This document shows positions 23,910-32,956 of a DNA stretch of 53,609 bases, in pieces. How positions within the stretch are numbered: position 1 is the stretch's first letter; the number at the start of each line of letters is the position of its first letter. The translations under genes and the position numbers were made by a program. The stretch is taken from NCBI GenBank assembly GCA_020850475.1, contig JADZEO010000143.1, forward strand, positions 1-53,609. The letters run 5' to 3'. Under the pieces are notes generated by a model. The model was not told the origin of the DNA. It made no database searches and saw only the letters and a list, made by a program, of their open reading frames with translations. Origin of the DNA: Bdellovibrionales bacterium (GTDB lineage: Bacteria; Bdellovibrionota; Bdellovibrionia; Bdellovibrionales; UBA1609).

Positions 23910-25004
23910 TTAATTTTTCTGCACAAATGGAGTCTTTACCACCGCTGCCTTGAGTTTACGTCCGCGAATTTCCACCAACACTTCGCAGCCCAACTCAGCG
24001 TACTCGTTGTCCAAGTAGCCCACCGCAATGTTGTCACCCAAACTCGGCGAAACGGTGCCACTTGTTACCTTGCCGATTTCTTTATTGTCAAAAGAAAACA
24101 AGGGGTAACCTTGTCGGGCGATCCCGCGGTCCACCATCTTTAGTCCAACGAGTTTGCGTTTGAGTCCGGCTTCTTTGCCCGCCACAATCTTGTCCCGCCC
24201 AATGAAGTCCTTCGAAGCGGGCTTGATCACCCAGCCCAACCCCGCCGCATAGGGATTGGTCGTGTCGTCGATTTCATGCCCGTAGAGCGGGTACTTCATT
24301 TCGGTTCGCAGAGTGTCGCGCGCCCCGAGGCCCACGGGGCCCACTCCTAAATCCTGTCCCTTATCCAACAATAAATTCCACAGCAGCGCCGCTTTGGCGG
24401 CTGGAACAAAAATCTCAAAGCCTTCTTCACCAGTGTATCCGGTGCGAGCCAACAACACTTGCGCCCCTTCAAAATCCGCAGGCAAAAAGTGAAAACCGGG
24501 TACCGACTTTACCTTGGTACCGAATAAACGACTGACCAGCTCAATGGCTTTGGGTCCCTGCACAGCAATCTGACCCCATTGAGCACTTTCGTTACTCACC
24601 TGTGCCCCACGGTTGTTTTTCACCACCCAGGCAAAGTCCTTGTCCGTGTTGGAGGCGTTCACGCACAACAGGTAATCCACAGCTTTTTCCAAACAGTAAA
24701 CGATCAAGTCGTCGACAATCCCGCCTTCAAAATTGGTGAGGAGCGAGTACTGAGCCTGGCCGTTCTCGAGCTTTGCCACAGAGTTGGAGGTCAGCCACTC
24801 GACGGTATCGAGGGCCTTGGGACCCTTCACGCGAATCTCGCCCATGTGTGAAACATCAAACAAACCCACATTGGTGCGAGTGTTCACGTGTTCTGCCCGC
24901 AGCCCCTGATATTCAATGGGCATTTCCCAACCTGCAAACTCCACCATTTTCGCGCCCAGAGCGACATGACAGTCGAAGAGCGGCGTGCGCTTAGCACCTG
25001 ACAT
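23910..25004 (-). CDS. gcvT: Aminomethyltransferase (glycine cleavage T protein)
   Basis: 364 residues. Transfers the methylene group from the H-protein-bound aminomethyl to tetrahydrofolate, releasing ammonia and giving 5,10-methylene-THF. Typical N-terminus (PLFDCHVALGAKMVEFAGWEMPIEY), FDVSHMGEIRVKG, the folate-domain block TGYTGEEGFEIFVP and RTEMKYPLYGHEID are all present. Length is normal for the family. First gene of a gcvT-gcvH operon. GGAGGC lies just before the ATG. No glycine riboswitch was recognised in the leader. Confidence 0.97.
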   Translation of the reverse strand: MSGAKRTPLFDCHVALGAKMVEFAGWEMPIEYQGLRAEHVNTRTNVGLFDVSHMGEIRVKGPKALDTVEWLTSNSVAKLENGQAQYSLLTNFEGGIVDDLIVYCLEKAVDYLLCVNASNTDKDFAWVVKNNRGAQVSNESAQWGQIAVQGPKAIELVSRLFGTKVKSVPGFHFLPADFEGAQVLLARTGYTGEEGFEIFVPAAKAALLWNLLLDKGQDLGVGPVGLGARDTLRTEMKYPLYGHEIDDTTNPYAAGLGWVIKPASKDFIGRDKIVAGKEAGLKRKLVGLKMVDRGIARQGYPLFSFDNKEIGKVTSGTVSPSLGDNIAVGYLDNEYAELGCEVLVEIRGRKLKAAVVKTPFVQKN

Positions 25005-25027
25005 TTCAAGCCTCCATTAGGGTGTCT

Positions 25028-25056
25028 AATTTGCTCCCTCCTATCCGGACTGTCAA
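25028..25056 (-). promoter_or_regulatory. Candidate sigma-70 promoter for gcvT
   Basis: On the minus strand, TTGACA (25056-25051, perfect -35) and, 17 bases on, CAAATT (25033-25028, weak -10). It would leave a leader of only about 20 bases before gcvT, arguing against a riboswitch. Confidence 0.35.
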
Positions 25057-25203
25057 AGACTTGGGTTCCGCGCCTGCGGCTGACAATTTGCGACCCAGGG
25101 GCGCACTTTAAGGCCCGATTTTGGAGAAAATTCCTTAAATAACCAGTAGATAAGCGCCTATTGATGGCCCCATTTTTGCTCTTCCCGGAGGCTGGAGGTC
25201 GCG

Positions 25204-27189
25204 GTGAACTTTAGGCCTTGGATTCAGAACATCTGGAGAGCGTCCCTCGCCTCGGTGGCGATGGGTGTTTTGCTCAGCTGCCAAGGCGCCTTTCAACCCC
25301 GAACTCAGCCCCTGATCAGCACCGGTACCGAGGACTCCGCTCTCACAGGCGCGGCCAAGGTGGTTTACGATCCCTTGGAACAAATCACCAATTTGGTGCC
25401 TTACACGGGCACCGGGCAAACTGAGCTGATGCGCGAGATTCGCCAACAAATCAACCCTCGACGATTCAACCCCGAACTCAGTAAGCAAATCTCCTTTGCT
25501 CGCGTGGTCGTTCATCGCGAGGGCGCGCTCGCCCAACCGACCCGCGTGCAGGTCACCCTGGGGCTTCGGACGGCCGAAGCAGGTTTGACTCGATCACTGG
25601 AATTCGAAGGCCCCCTTCACGTGACGGATTCGGGACTCTTGGGCAACTCCGGAATTCCCGTTAAAGACGGCCACCTCATGACCGAGGTGCGCTTTCAATT
25701 GGTGGTGGGTTGCCGCGATCAGAATTGCGACAAGGTTCAGTTGATACTTCAAAAGATCAACCTGAATGTTCCGGGTCATCAGGCCGCCAAAGTCTCCGAA
25801 GAAACCGGCTTGCTCTACTCGCGCAGTCACACCAACTACCGGGTGAGCCGCTCGACCGGTGATGGCGCCAAACCTTTGTTAGAACCCCTCACCACTCCGC
25901 CACGAGCCGATCGGAGAGCCATCCAGGAATCAGTTGAAGTGCTCGAAGGTCCCGCTTGGGTAAGAATTCGCGTGCCGAGCGACAAGCCCGACTCCGACAT
26001 GTTGGTGGTGGAGGGCGAATTACTCAGAACGACCGACCGCACCTCAGAACTTCAGCGGGTCGAAGTGGGCGATCGCCCCCTCAGGGGTGTTCTGCTCGGC
26101 AACAACGAGCGTGGCGACATCGCCGTGCGCGTGCAACGTTCCAATGAGCAGGGTGAAGCCGAACCACCTTCTGAAGTGACGATCTTTTTTGAACAGCCCA
26201 TCGAAAACGCTCCCCCGGCCGCTCCCGAGTTTAAGGTCGTGGATAGTGAGATCTGGGCCAGCCACCCGACGGCGATCGTGCCGGTGAATTTTTCAGACCC
26301 TAAACTCAGCGGCGCTCAGCAAGTGACTCGCCAACTCGAAAAGTTTCGGGTGAACCCTCGCGTGCAGGAGTTCATGAAGTACTGGACCGGCGAAAGCAAG
26401 TACCGCCAGTGCGGGCGAGGCGCGGCGATAGACATGAAGCCGCGAGCCTTGAACTTTCTCCACAAGATGAAGGCTTTGGTCCCTTACACCACGACGATCT
26501 TTCAACACTTAGACGTGACGCCAGAGATACTTTACATCAGCGCTTTGGAGTCACAGTTTGCGATCACCGACGGTTGGATTATCGAGGCCACCAAACTTCC
26601 AGCCGGAGCGGATCCAGCGCTATTTACGGCTGCGGGTCCCTATCAAATTACCGAGATTGCCGCTAAATACCTCCGCGACAACCGTACGCCCGGCCTCAAC
26701 TTTGTGACCCTGCCGATAGGCGAAGATCGCTCGGTAAATCCCAACGACGATCGCAGTTTCTTTTTACCAACCACTTTTGCCGCTGCGGCTTACGCCAAGG
26801 ATATGTTGACGTGGTTTCCCGACCACCCGGAACTCTGGCCGCTCGGTTACACCGAGGGACAAGGGGCGCTCGCTGTCGCTATGAAATGTTCGCTCGAGCC
26901 CACACCTGCCAAACGCGCTTCCTGTCGCAGGAGTTCGAGCGCCGGTGCAGCCATGAGCCAGCGCGATCGCTACCGCGACGCCACCCTCGACGACATCGTC
27001 AACTACAAGATGGCCCCTTGCGGAAAGATAGACTACATTCTGCTCTATTTGGCTCTCAAGTTTGTCGGCGCCAACATGAAAGAAGTTAAACTCGACTTCG
27101 ACGAAGCCAAGGTTCCTAAGCAGCTGCCCAAGTTGTTCCGGCCACTGCAAAACCTGGAAAACCTCATTCCTACAATGCTCAAAAAGTAA
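25204..27189 (+). CDS. Lipoprotein with lytic-transglycosylase-like domain
   Basis: 661 residues. Lipobox LLSC near residue 26 makes it a lipoprotein. The N-terminal 350 residues are beta-rich and unassigned. The C-terminal part matches the SLT/MltD pattern: TPEILYISALESQF with the presumed catalytic Glu449, then AAGPYQITEIAAKYL (G-x-Y-Q type), and FLPTTFAAAAYAKDML. It would cut peptidoglycan with formation of anhydro-MurNAc. No LysM repeat is seen. Start is GTG at 25204, with GGAGG at 25194-25198 giving an ideal spacing. It is divergent from gcvT and convergent with folD. Confidence 0.82.
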   Translation: MNFRPWIQNIWRASLASVAMGVLLSCQGAFQPRTQPLISTGTEDSALTGAAKVVYDPLEQITNLVPYTGTGQTELMREIRQQINPRRFNPELSKQISFARVVVHREGALAQPTRVQVTLGLRTAEAGLTRSLEFEGPLHVTDSGLLGNSGIPVKDGHLMTEVRFQLVVGCRDQNCDKVQLILQKINLNVPGHQAAKVSEETGLLYSRSHTNYRVSRSTGDGAKPLLEPLTTPPRADRRAIQESVEVLEGPAWVRIRVPSDKPDSDMLVVEGELLRTTDRTSELQRVEVGDRPLRGVLLGNNERGDIAVRVQRSNEQGEAEPPSEVTIFFEQPIENAPPAAPEFKVVDSEIWASHPTAIVPVNFSDPKLSGAQQVTRQLEKFRVNPRVQEFMKYWTGESKYRQCGRGAAIDMKPRALNFLHKMKALVPYTTTIFQHLDVTPEILYISALESQFAITDGWIIEATKLPAGADPALFTAAGPYQITEIAAKYLRDNRTPGLNFVTLPIGEDRSVNPNDDRSFFLPTTFAAAAYAKDMLTWFPDHPELWPLGYTEGQGALAVAMKCSLEPTPAKRASCRRSSSAGAAMSQRDRYRDATLDDIVNYKMAPCGKIDYILLYLALKFVGANMKEVKLDFDEAKVPKQLPKLFRPLQNLENLIPTMLKK

Positions 27190-27237
27190 ATTGCGGACGT
27201 GCCGTTCGGTGTTTTGTACTCGTTACGCAACTTGCAA

Positions 27238-27265
27238 CTAGCTACTAGCTACTAGCTACTAGCTA
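27238..27265. repeat. Tandem heptamer repeat (CTAGCTA) x4
   Basis: Four perfect contiguous copies of CTAGCTA in the gap between the convergent lipoprotein and folD genes. A slippage-prone microsatellite, rare in bacteria; the copy number may differ between strains. Confidence 0.95.
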
Positions 27266-27268
27266 CGG

Positions 27269-28132
27269 CTAGGTCGCGACATTGAGCTCTGCCAAGCGCA
27301 GAGTATTTTCCATCAGCATGGCAATGGTCATGGGACCCACTCCGCCAGGCACCGGAGTCGCGGCCTGCGCCCATCCCTCGAGTTCCTCATAGCGAACGTC
27401 GCCACAAAGTTTGGTCTTGCCATCCGCTGCCGGTTGGCGGTGAATTCCCACGTCGATAACGATCGCACCTTGCTTAAAGTCCTCGCGCCCGAGAAAGCGT
27501 GGGCGCCCAACGGCCACGACCACCAGATCGGCCTGCGACGTGTGCTCGCGCAAATTGGTGGTGCGCGAGTGGCAGATGGTGACGGTCGCGTCGGCTTGCA
27601 CCAGCAAGTGGGCCATAGGTTTACCGACAATGTTGCTTCGGCCAACCACCACGGCAGACTTTCCTGCCACCGAAATTCCATAGTGCTGCAAGATCGCCAT
27701 CACCCCGGCAGGAGTGCAGGAAATTGCCCGCGGCTGCCCCATCCACAACAGGCCCATCGAGTGAGCCGTGAGGCCATCGACATCTTTGTGGGGAGCAATC
27801 CAACTGAGCACTTCGTCGCCCTCCAGTCCTATGGGCAAGGGCAACTGCACGAGAATCCCATCGACTTGGCTGTCGTAATTAAGTTTTTCGATGAGTAGCT
27901 TGAGTTCAGTCCGCTTGCAGGCGGCCGGCAAACGATGCTCAAAACTGCGGATCCCGGTTTCACCACACGCTTTGATCTTTCCGCCAACATAAACTTGGCT
28001 CGCTGGATCCTCGCCCACGAGGACGACCGCCAGGCCGGGGGGCCGACCGTTGCGCTTCTGAAATTCTCGGACTTTTGCACTGAGAGCCGTTTTACGAACA
28101 GCACTGACTTCGTTCCCATTGAGCTTCAGCAT
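27269..28132 (-). CDS. folD: Bifunctional methylene-THF dehydrogenase/cyclohydrolase
   Basis: 287 residues. Oxidises 5,10-methylene-THF with NADP and hydrolyses the product to 10-formyl-THF, supplying purine and formylmethionine synthesis. Visible: the catalytic YVGGK lysine, VDGILVQLPLP, KDVDGLT, CTPAGVMAIL, and the nucleotide-binding VVVGRSNIVGKPMAHLL, then PVPGGVGPMTIAML. ATG 28132 is preferred over the longer frame because AAGGGAG lies 5 bases upstream. With gcvT in the same stretch, this provides the next step for the one-carbon units from glycine. Confidence 0.97.
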   Translation of the reverse strand: MLKLNGNEVSAVRKTALSAKVREFQKRNGRPPGLAVVLVGEDPASQVYVGGKIKACGETGIRSFEHRLPAACKRTELKLLIEKLNYDSQVDGILVQLPLPIGLEGDEVLSWIAPHKDVDGLTAHSMGLLWMGQPRAISCTPAGVMAILQHYGISVAGKSAVVVGRSNIVGKPMAHLLVQADATVTICHSRTTNLREHTSQADLVVVAVGRPRFLGREDFKQGAIVIDVGIHRQPAADGKTKLCGDVRYEELEGWAQAATPVPGGVGPMTIAMLMENTLRLAELNVAT

Positions 28133-28310
28133 GGCACTCCCTTGGGCTAGATTAGCGGCCATCGTCAAATGACCTGGTCATTTATAGGCCCAATCGACTG
28201 AATTTCCAATTCGTGACCGCATTTTTTTGCCCACCCACCGCAACGACCATTGACCCACCCCGTAAAATCCACTACTGATTGAAGATCTAGCCCTTACAAA
28301 GGACCGAAGC

Positions 28311-28529
28311 ATGAGTCGCGTAAAGCTAACTGAAGACGGTAGTGGTATTGATTTTAAGGCATCTGAAACTCTACCCACTTCGCTCAAAAAGTTTCGCCGC
28401 AGTCCTGAGGTTGAGGGATTCTACCGTTTCATTTATGAAAATGACCTGCGGGTTGAAGCCGGAGAGGTCTTGCAAAAGATCATTCTTCGCCGCCGCCAAG
28501 AGCGCAAAGCGAAACGCAAAAAGTCTTAA
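28311..28529 (+). CDS. Small basic hypothetical protein
   Basis: 72 residues, strongly basic at the C-terminus (KIILRRRQERKAKRKKS), no signal or membrane segment. AAGGA lies upstream of the ATG at good spacing and a strong hairpin follows, so it looks like a real monocistronic gene. The RRSPEVEGFYRFIYENDLRVEAGEVLQKII core is helical; nucleic-acid binding is possible from the charge, but nothing specific is recognised. Confidence 0.7.
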   Translation: MSRVKLTEDGSGIDFKASETLPTSLKKFRRSPEVEGFYRFIYENDLRVEAGEVLQKIILRRRQERKAKRKKS

Positions 28530-28531
28530 GC

Positions 28532-28558
28532 ACCCGGTCCGTTATCCGGACCGCGGGT
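28532..28558 (+). terminator. Strong hairpin after small basic gene
   Basis: CGGTCCG (28535-28541) and CGGACCG (28547-28553) with loop TTATC; outer bases ACC/GGGT extend the stem past a small bulge. No T-run follows. Confidence 0.5.
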
Positions 28559-28641
28559 CACCTCGATAGGCCGCAGCTGCCTTAACCACTCGCGACTCCC
28601 ATTTGCAAGAGCTCCAAGGCAAACCAACCGAGGAGTCTCGA

Positions 28642-28902
28642 ATGTGCCCACTCAATCCCCTTCGCCTGAACCAACGCGGACAAAGTTTAATCGAATACCT
28701 AATTCTCGTGGCGCTGATGGGAGTGGCCACGATCGGCATTGTCCGCACCCTACAAGGCGCCCTTAATTCCCGCTACGCCACTGTCATTCACGCGTTGCAA
28801 GGATCACCCAAAAAGGCTCCCGTTGTCGAAGTCCAAGAATCCGATCTCAAGCGCAAAGACTTGTCGGACTTCATGAATGGTGCTGCACAAAGGGCCGACT
28901 AA
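28642..28902 (+). CDS. Flp-type pilin/pseudopilin
   Basis: 86 residues. RGQSLIEYLILVALMGVATIGIV is a Flp-type prepilin start: cleavage Gly then Gln, with Glu at mature position 5 and Tyr at 6, followed by a hydrophobic helix. It would be cut by a TadV/CpaA-type peptidase and assembled into a Tad pilus or surface filament. The ATG at 28642 with GAGGAG upstream is chosen over a longer frame. First gene of a tightly overlapping unit. Confidence 0.85.
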   Translation: MCPLNPLRLNQRGQSLIEYLILVALMGVATIGIVRTLQGALNSRYATVIHALQGSPKKAPVVEVQESDLKRKDLSDFMNGAAQRAD

Positions 28903-29261
28903 TGAAAATGAGCAACTCGCAGTTAGGCTCCAGTGTGGTCGAAACCTGTTTGATTTTGTCATTTCTCTTACCAACCGTGGGCGCTGGCTTGTTGGTGGCC
29001 GCCGCGGCTAGCTGGCGAACCCTGGCCCATCACATTCTTTATGAATCTCTAATCTGTGTCAGCACGGGGCGCTCCGAAAACTTTTGCAGCCGAATGGCGC
29101 GACAGCAATTGGAACAGTCAATCCCCTCAGGAAAGTGCGATCGCTTAAGCATCTCCTCCACGCCCGTCGCTTGGATTGGCACCTTGAGGTGGCAACTTCC
29201 CGGTCCTCTCTCGTTCAAGGTGCACCATCAACTTCCTCGCCAGCTCGTTAGGTCGCAATGA
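28902..29261 (+). CDS. TadE-like pseudopilin
   Basis: 119 residues. LGSSVVETCLILSFLLP has the pilin-like G-x4-E pattern followed by a hydrophobic helix, as in TadE/TadF minor pilins. The body has three cysteines and no known domain. The ATG overlaps the previous stop (TAATG). Part of the Tad-like block; a minor pilin role is inferred from context. Confidence 0.7.
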   Translation: MKMSNSQLGSSVVETCLILSFLLPTVGAGLLVAAAASWRTLAHHILYESLICVSTGRSENFCSRMARQQLEQSIPSGKCDRLSISSTPVAWIGTLRWQLPGPLSFKVHHQLPRQLVRSQ

Positions 29262-29935
29262 AGCCTGTCGTCCACTCCCAGTCCGGATTTGCACTGATTT
29301 GTTTTTTGGCCTTTGTTCCAATGATCATTACTCTCTTTTTTGCCTTTGCCGTCGGTGGACGAGCCCTCGTTCGCCAGGCCGAGATGCGCCACCTTTGCCG
29401 AACCCAGCTCTTAAACAGCCAAGCCAGGGTCGCAGCACTGGTGACTGAGCTCACTGCGCTCAATCCGCAAGCCCGTCAATTGCGCGGGCAACGGCAAGCG
29501 GCGCTCGCGACTTTGGCCGCCGTTGCGGTGAGTGCCCCGCACTTAGTGCCCGCCGCGCGCTCGGCTCTGCAAGCGACCACTGCCCGCCAACAGGCGCTGC
29601 GTTTAAAGCAGCAAAGTCTTCTCAACCGCATTCGGAATTCTTGGCAGAACGGCGCCAGACAAGTTCGCCAGGGCCTGACCGCGAAAGGTGCACAACATTT
29701 GAATTTGCTGCGCCCTCAAGTGGGCCTCATCCCCCTGCCAGCCCCGTCGCTCACCCCCGACTACTTGCCAGCTCCAGGGGCTTCGCGTCTGCATAGGCAA
29801 GGGGCCACTTGGCGCATCACTTTACCAACTCCGGTCACCAGCCACCTACAAACCAAGTCCTGGAACGGAGGCTGTGCCACGACACTCACTCCAAGGGAGG
29901 GACAATGGTTACCACAGCTGAGCGAGGTCAAGTGA
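29258..29935 (+). CDS. TadG-like membrane-anchored protein, Gln/Ala/Leu-rich
   Basis: 225 residues. SGFALICFLAFVPMIITLFFAFAVGGRALV is an N-terminal transmembrane segment with a TadG-like QSGxA start (no Glu at +5). The middle is rich in Gln, Ala, Arg and Leu and predicted long helical, perhaps coiled-coil. It overlaps the TadE-like stop by 4 bases (ATGA). Exact role unknown; a Tad pilus accessory is likely by context. Confidence 0.65.
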   Translation: MKPVVHSQSGFALICFLAFVPMIITLFFAFAVGGRALVRQAEMRHLCRTQLLNSQARVAALVTELTALNPQARQLRGQRQAALATLAAVAVSAPHLVPAARSALQATTARQQALRLKQQSLLNRIRNSWQNGARQVRQGLTAKGAQHLNLLRPQVGLIPLPAPSLTPDYLPAPGASRLHRQGATWRITLPTPVTSHLQTKSWNGGCATTLTPREGQWLPQLSEVK

Positions 29936-30066
29936 TGGTCGAAGCCGTGTGGCTCTGCCTCGTTTTATTTTCGCTGCTGCTGTTCTTGGCGCATTTTGCA
30001 TTTCGCGTCGACCAAGAACAAACTCAGTTTCAATTCAACAGTTGGGTCCTCCGTCATGAACATTAA
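29905..30066 (+). CDS. Small TadE-like pseudopilin
   Basis: 53 residues. ERGQVMVEAVWLCLVLFSLLLFL again has G-x4-E followed by a hydrophobic helix. GGAGGGACA directly precedes the ATG at 29905, giving confidence that this short gene is translated although it overlaps both neighbours. It is the third protein with this signature in the block. Confidence 0.7.
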   Translation: MVTTAERGQVMVEAVWLCLVLFSLLLFLAHFAFRVDQEQTQFQFNSWVLRHEH

Positions 30067-30571
30067 TGCCGCTTGGAACTGGGTTCGCAGTTCATCTCGC
30101 CGCCGCCAGATAATAGCCCTTGTCATCGTGAGTCTCCTGCCGGTTGCTTGGGAGTGGTTTCGACAATCATCAACTCGAGACTCCTCTCCCCCCGCTGATC
30201 CGCTCTCAGTCGACACACTCATTCCTAACGGCTCGGTGCTCGTTCCCATTGAAGTTGAGAATTCCGATTCACTGGACTCCATTCTCGGATCAAAGGGAAT
30301 TGTCGACTTGCATCGACCCGCTCGCGAGCCCGGAGGGCTCAATCGTGTCGTCGCCCGTCGTGTTCCGATCTTACGAGCGCCGTTGAATCCCCACCAATTG
30401 GCCGTATTGGTCCCCGAATCCCAAGCCAGTAACCTCACCAAGGAGTCCGGCGCATTTTGGGTGACGGTTCAAAATCCCAACCGAGTTGGAACGAAGTTTG
30501 AAACGACTGGCTCAGCGAACGCCAGACCCAGAGCGCGTCGCCGGATCATCTTCGACGGAGGTGTAGAATGA
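30056..30571 (+). CDS. CpaB/RcpC-like pilus assembly protein
   Basis: 171 residues. One N-terminal transmembrane helix (QIIALVIVSLLPVAWEWF), then DTLIPNGSVLVPIEVENSDSLDSILGSKGIVDLHRP and VARRVPILRAPLNPHQLAVLVPESQA, matching the periplasmic beta-clip/SAF-like part of CpaB proteins that line the secretin channel of Tad systems. ATG at 30056 overlaps the previous gene by 11 bases; its stop overlaps the next gene by 4. Confidence 0.75.
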   Translation: MNINAAWNWVRSSSRRRQIIALVIVSLLPVAWEWFRQSSTRDSSPPADPLSVDTLIPNGSVLVPIEVENSDSLDSILGSKGIVDLHRPAREPGGLNRVVARRVPILRAPLNPHQLAVLVPESQASNLTKESGAFWVTVQNPNRVGTKFETTGSANARPRARRRIIFDGGVE

Positions 30572-31617
30572 AAAAATCGGTCCTGCCTTTCTGTTTATCT
30601 GTGCTTCTCGGATTTTCTGCCGCTGCTCAAGGGGCCGCCCCCAATGTCTTAGTACTCGCCCATCGGGCCTCACCAATCTCTTATTCTGCGTATCTGCAAA
30701 CCGAAGATCACCAAATTGCCTTTTCTCGGTTTCAGCTCGAGCACTGGCACTCGCCCCAAGAGATTGCCAAGCTTAAAGAATCAATCGCGACTCATTTAGC
30801 CGAACTCGGGCAAGTTCCCGCGCCTTTGCTGACCAAGAAGTATTCGCAGCTGCTCGCGCAGGCCTTTGCCAAGAATTGGCCGCCGACGATTCGCAATGAA
30901 CTGGCCTCGTTGTGGCTGACCACTTACACCTTGGAAACCGATGGGCAAATCAAGACGAAACTTCTCAGCGACCTCGCTCGATTTCACCCGACCTTTCAAC
31001 CCTCACCAACTTCATTTGCCCCTCCGGTTATTGCTTCCTGGCGACAGGCGATCGCTCAAAAGGCGCGCCTCAATTGGCGCCCCGGTTCTGAGTGGCAAGG
31101 CTTTAGGTACATCATCGTCAATGGTGCGGTCACTGATCTCAATGATCAGCAGGAGATTATTCTTCCGGATCAACCGGTGCACCTCACCGCCATTTCAGAC
31201 CAATACTACCCGGTCGAGCGAATCCTCGAGGGGCGGGAGCTACTGACTTGGCAACCGACGAAGGAAATTCTCCTTTCTGGGAATTGTGAACAACCCCAGT
31301 GGAACCAGCGGCTACCGAGCGAAAAAATCCCTCTGGTCGGATACTTCAGTGACGATTGTGTCTTGAAAATGCCTCTACCGGCCAAGGTTGAAGTCGCCGC
31401 TTTGGGCCTCACGCCATCGGTGCCCCCGCCATTGCCGGGCCTGAGCTTTCCCGCCTTGCCTCCAGCGAATCCGCCCACAGTCTCCTGGAAATGGATGATC
31501 CTCGGGGGCTTGGTCGCGGGGCTGGTTGGGGTTCAGCTAGCCAAATCCCACCAAGAAAAGTCCGCCGGACCGGGACCCCAGCCAACGAGCGGGGCCATTT
31601 CTCACCAAGGTTTTTGA
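30568..31617 (+). CDS. Exported protein with C-terminal membrane anchor, Tad block
   Basis: 349 residues. Signal peptide (MKKSVLPFCLSVLLGFSAAAQG), a long unassigned periplasmic part, a Pro-rich stretch (SVPPPLPGLSFPALPPANPP) and a C-terminal membrane helix (WMILGGLVAGLVGVQLA). Translation is coupled to the CpaB-like gene through a 4-base overlap. No family recognised; a scaffold in the pilus machinery is a guess from the gene order. Confidence 0.65.
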   Translation: MKKSVLPFCLSVLLGFSAAAQGAAPNVLVLAHRASPISYSAYLQTEDHQIAFSRFQLEHWHSPQEIAKLKESIATHLAELGQVPAPLLTKKYSQLLAQAFAKNWPPTIRNELASLWLTTYTLETDGQIKTKLLSDLARFHPTFQPSPTSFAPPVIASWRQAIAQKARLNWRPGSEWQGFRYIIVNGAVTDLNDQQEIILPDQPVHLTAISDQYYPVERILEGRELLTWQPTKEILLSGNCEQPQWNQRLPSEKIPLVGYFSDDCVLKMPLPAKVEVAALGLTPSVPPPLPGLSFPALPPANPPTVSWKWMILGGLVAGLVGVQLAKSHQEKSAGPGPQPTSGAISHQGF

Positions 31618-31624
31618 CCCCACT

Positions 31625-32956
31625 TCAGGTCAAGTGAGATCCGTTGAACACGACCTCCGTCGGCTGCCCTCCGTGAAACAGGGAATAGGTATTAGGCACC
31701 CATGTCTTATCCGGATGCGAATGATAAACGAGAGGAGAGCCTAACAAGGGTGGAACGCCTTGAACCACGCTCTCTTCGAGAGCCTTAAAATTGTTGGCTA
31801 CGGACGCAGGCTCAATCGGGCTGTCGGAACCAAAATCAAACTGAATTTGATTTTCTTGAAGCAGGCGCCACGGAAACACCAGTTTTGCCAAGGGCCCCAA
31901 CTTTTCGTTCAGCCACTGCCGGTCAGACAGCCAATGACAGGGCTGAAGATGGCAGGTGAGAGGTCGATTTACCATGTGCGTGACCGTCTCAGGCCGCAAC
32001 ATTTCCACATGCTCCAAATGAAGGTGGCCCGCACACCCCCGATTCCACACTTTTTCCGCAGCAAGAACGACTCGATGGACGGCCTCATCGCCAATGGTGT
32101 GAACGGCCAGACTAAATCCACTCTCCCAGGTTTGGCGCATGAGTTCCTCAAGTTCCTTTGAGGTAAGGAGTTCAAGGCCTTGTCCCGAACCTGACTGGTA
32201 GGGTGCACTTAACAACGCTCCTTCTGATCCTAGAGCCCCATCATAGTAGATCTTGATCCCACTGGCTCGAAGGAGCGGAATTTGTTCCGCGCGAGCGTGC
32301 TTTGCCAAGCGCAAGGCCGTTTCAAAGTATCGGGGGTCATCAGCTGAAAAAAACTGCTCCACAGCGAGAGTCAAAAAACCTGATTCATAAAGGTGACAAG
32401 ACTCATTAAACTGACTTTCCGAACAGGCCATGTCGCGGACGTGGGTAAAACCTGCTCCATTAAAGATATCGACTCCTCTTAAGAGCGCGGTTCGGACTTG
32501 ATTGGAGTCAGGCTCAGGAATTATTTCATCCACCACAGACTTGGCCAGGTCCACTAAGACTCCGGTCGGCAAGCCCATTTCGTCGACCACAAAGCGCCCG
32601 CCCTTGAGTTCGGGCAAAGCTTTGAGCCCGCCCTCCTGATCCAACACACCGATTCGTTGGAGCGCTCGAGTGTTCACCCACGCGGCGTGGCCGTCGGCTC
32701 GCGAAAATGAAACGGGAAAGTCGGGGAACAACTCATCCAATAGTCGTCGCGTAGGAAGTTGTTGGCCGGGCCATTGGTGGTGATCCCAGCCAAATCCAAC
32801 GAGCCACTCGCCTTGAAAATGCGTGGGTAAAATTCGACACTGACGCAGATCATCTTCGCACTTTAAGTGCTGAAGTCGCAAGCGGACCGACATTTGGCCC
32901 GTCGCCAGCCAATGTACGTGACTATCGAAGCAGTTTTGAATTTGAAAGTGCGACAT
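31625..32956 (-). CDS. Amidohydrolase-family (YtcJ-like) metal-dependent hydrolase
   Basis: 443 residues, cytoplasmic. Metal motifs of the amidohydrolase superfamily: DSHVHW (HxH), KIYYDGALGS near the carbamylated-Lys position of the YtcJ group, VHTIGDEAV, and FGSDSPIEP (the final Asp). The substrate, an amide or formamide, is unknown. The ATG lies directly after the terminator of the upstream gene: AGGGG of the hairpin arm would act as Shine-Dalgarno with seven T residues as spacer. It runs against the Tad block. Confidence 0.88.
   Translation of the reverse strand: MSHFQIQNCFDSHVHWLATGQMSVRLRLQHLKCEDDLRQCRILPTHFQGEWLVGFGWDHHQWPGQQLPTRRLLDELFPDFPVSFSRADGHAAWVNTRALQRIGVLDQEGGLKALPELKGGRFVVDEMGLPTGVLVDLAKSVVDEIIPEPDSNQVRTALLRGVDIFNGAGFTHVRDMACSESQFNESCHLYESGFLTLAVEQFFSADDPRYFETALRLAKHARAEQIPLLRASGIKIYYDGALGSEGALLSAPYQSGSGQGLELLTSKELEELMRQTWESGFSLAVHTIGDEAVHRVVLAAEKVWNRGCAGHLHLEHVEMLRPETVTHMVNRPLTCHLQPCHWLSDRQWLNEKLGPLAKLVFPWRLLQENQIQFDFGSDSPIEPASVANNFKALEESVVQGVPPLLGSPLVYHSHPDKTWVPNTYSLFHGGQPTEVVFNGSHLT

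Noticed and set aside
25005-25203. Glycine riboswitch upstream of gcvT
   Set aside because: None of the conserved glycine-riboswitch motifs was seen, and a plausible -35 close to the gene would leave almost no leader.
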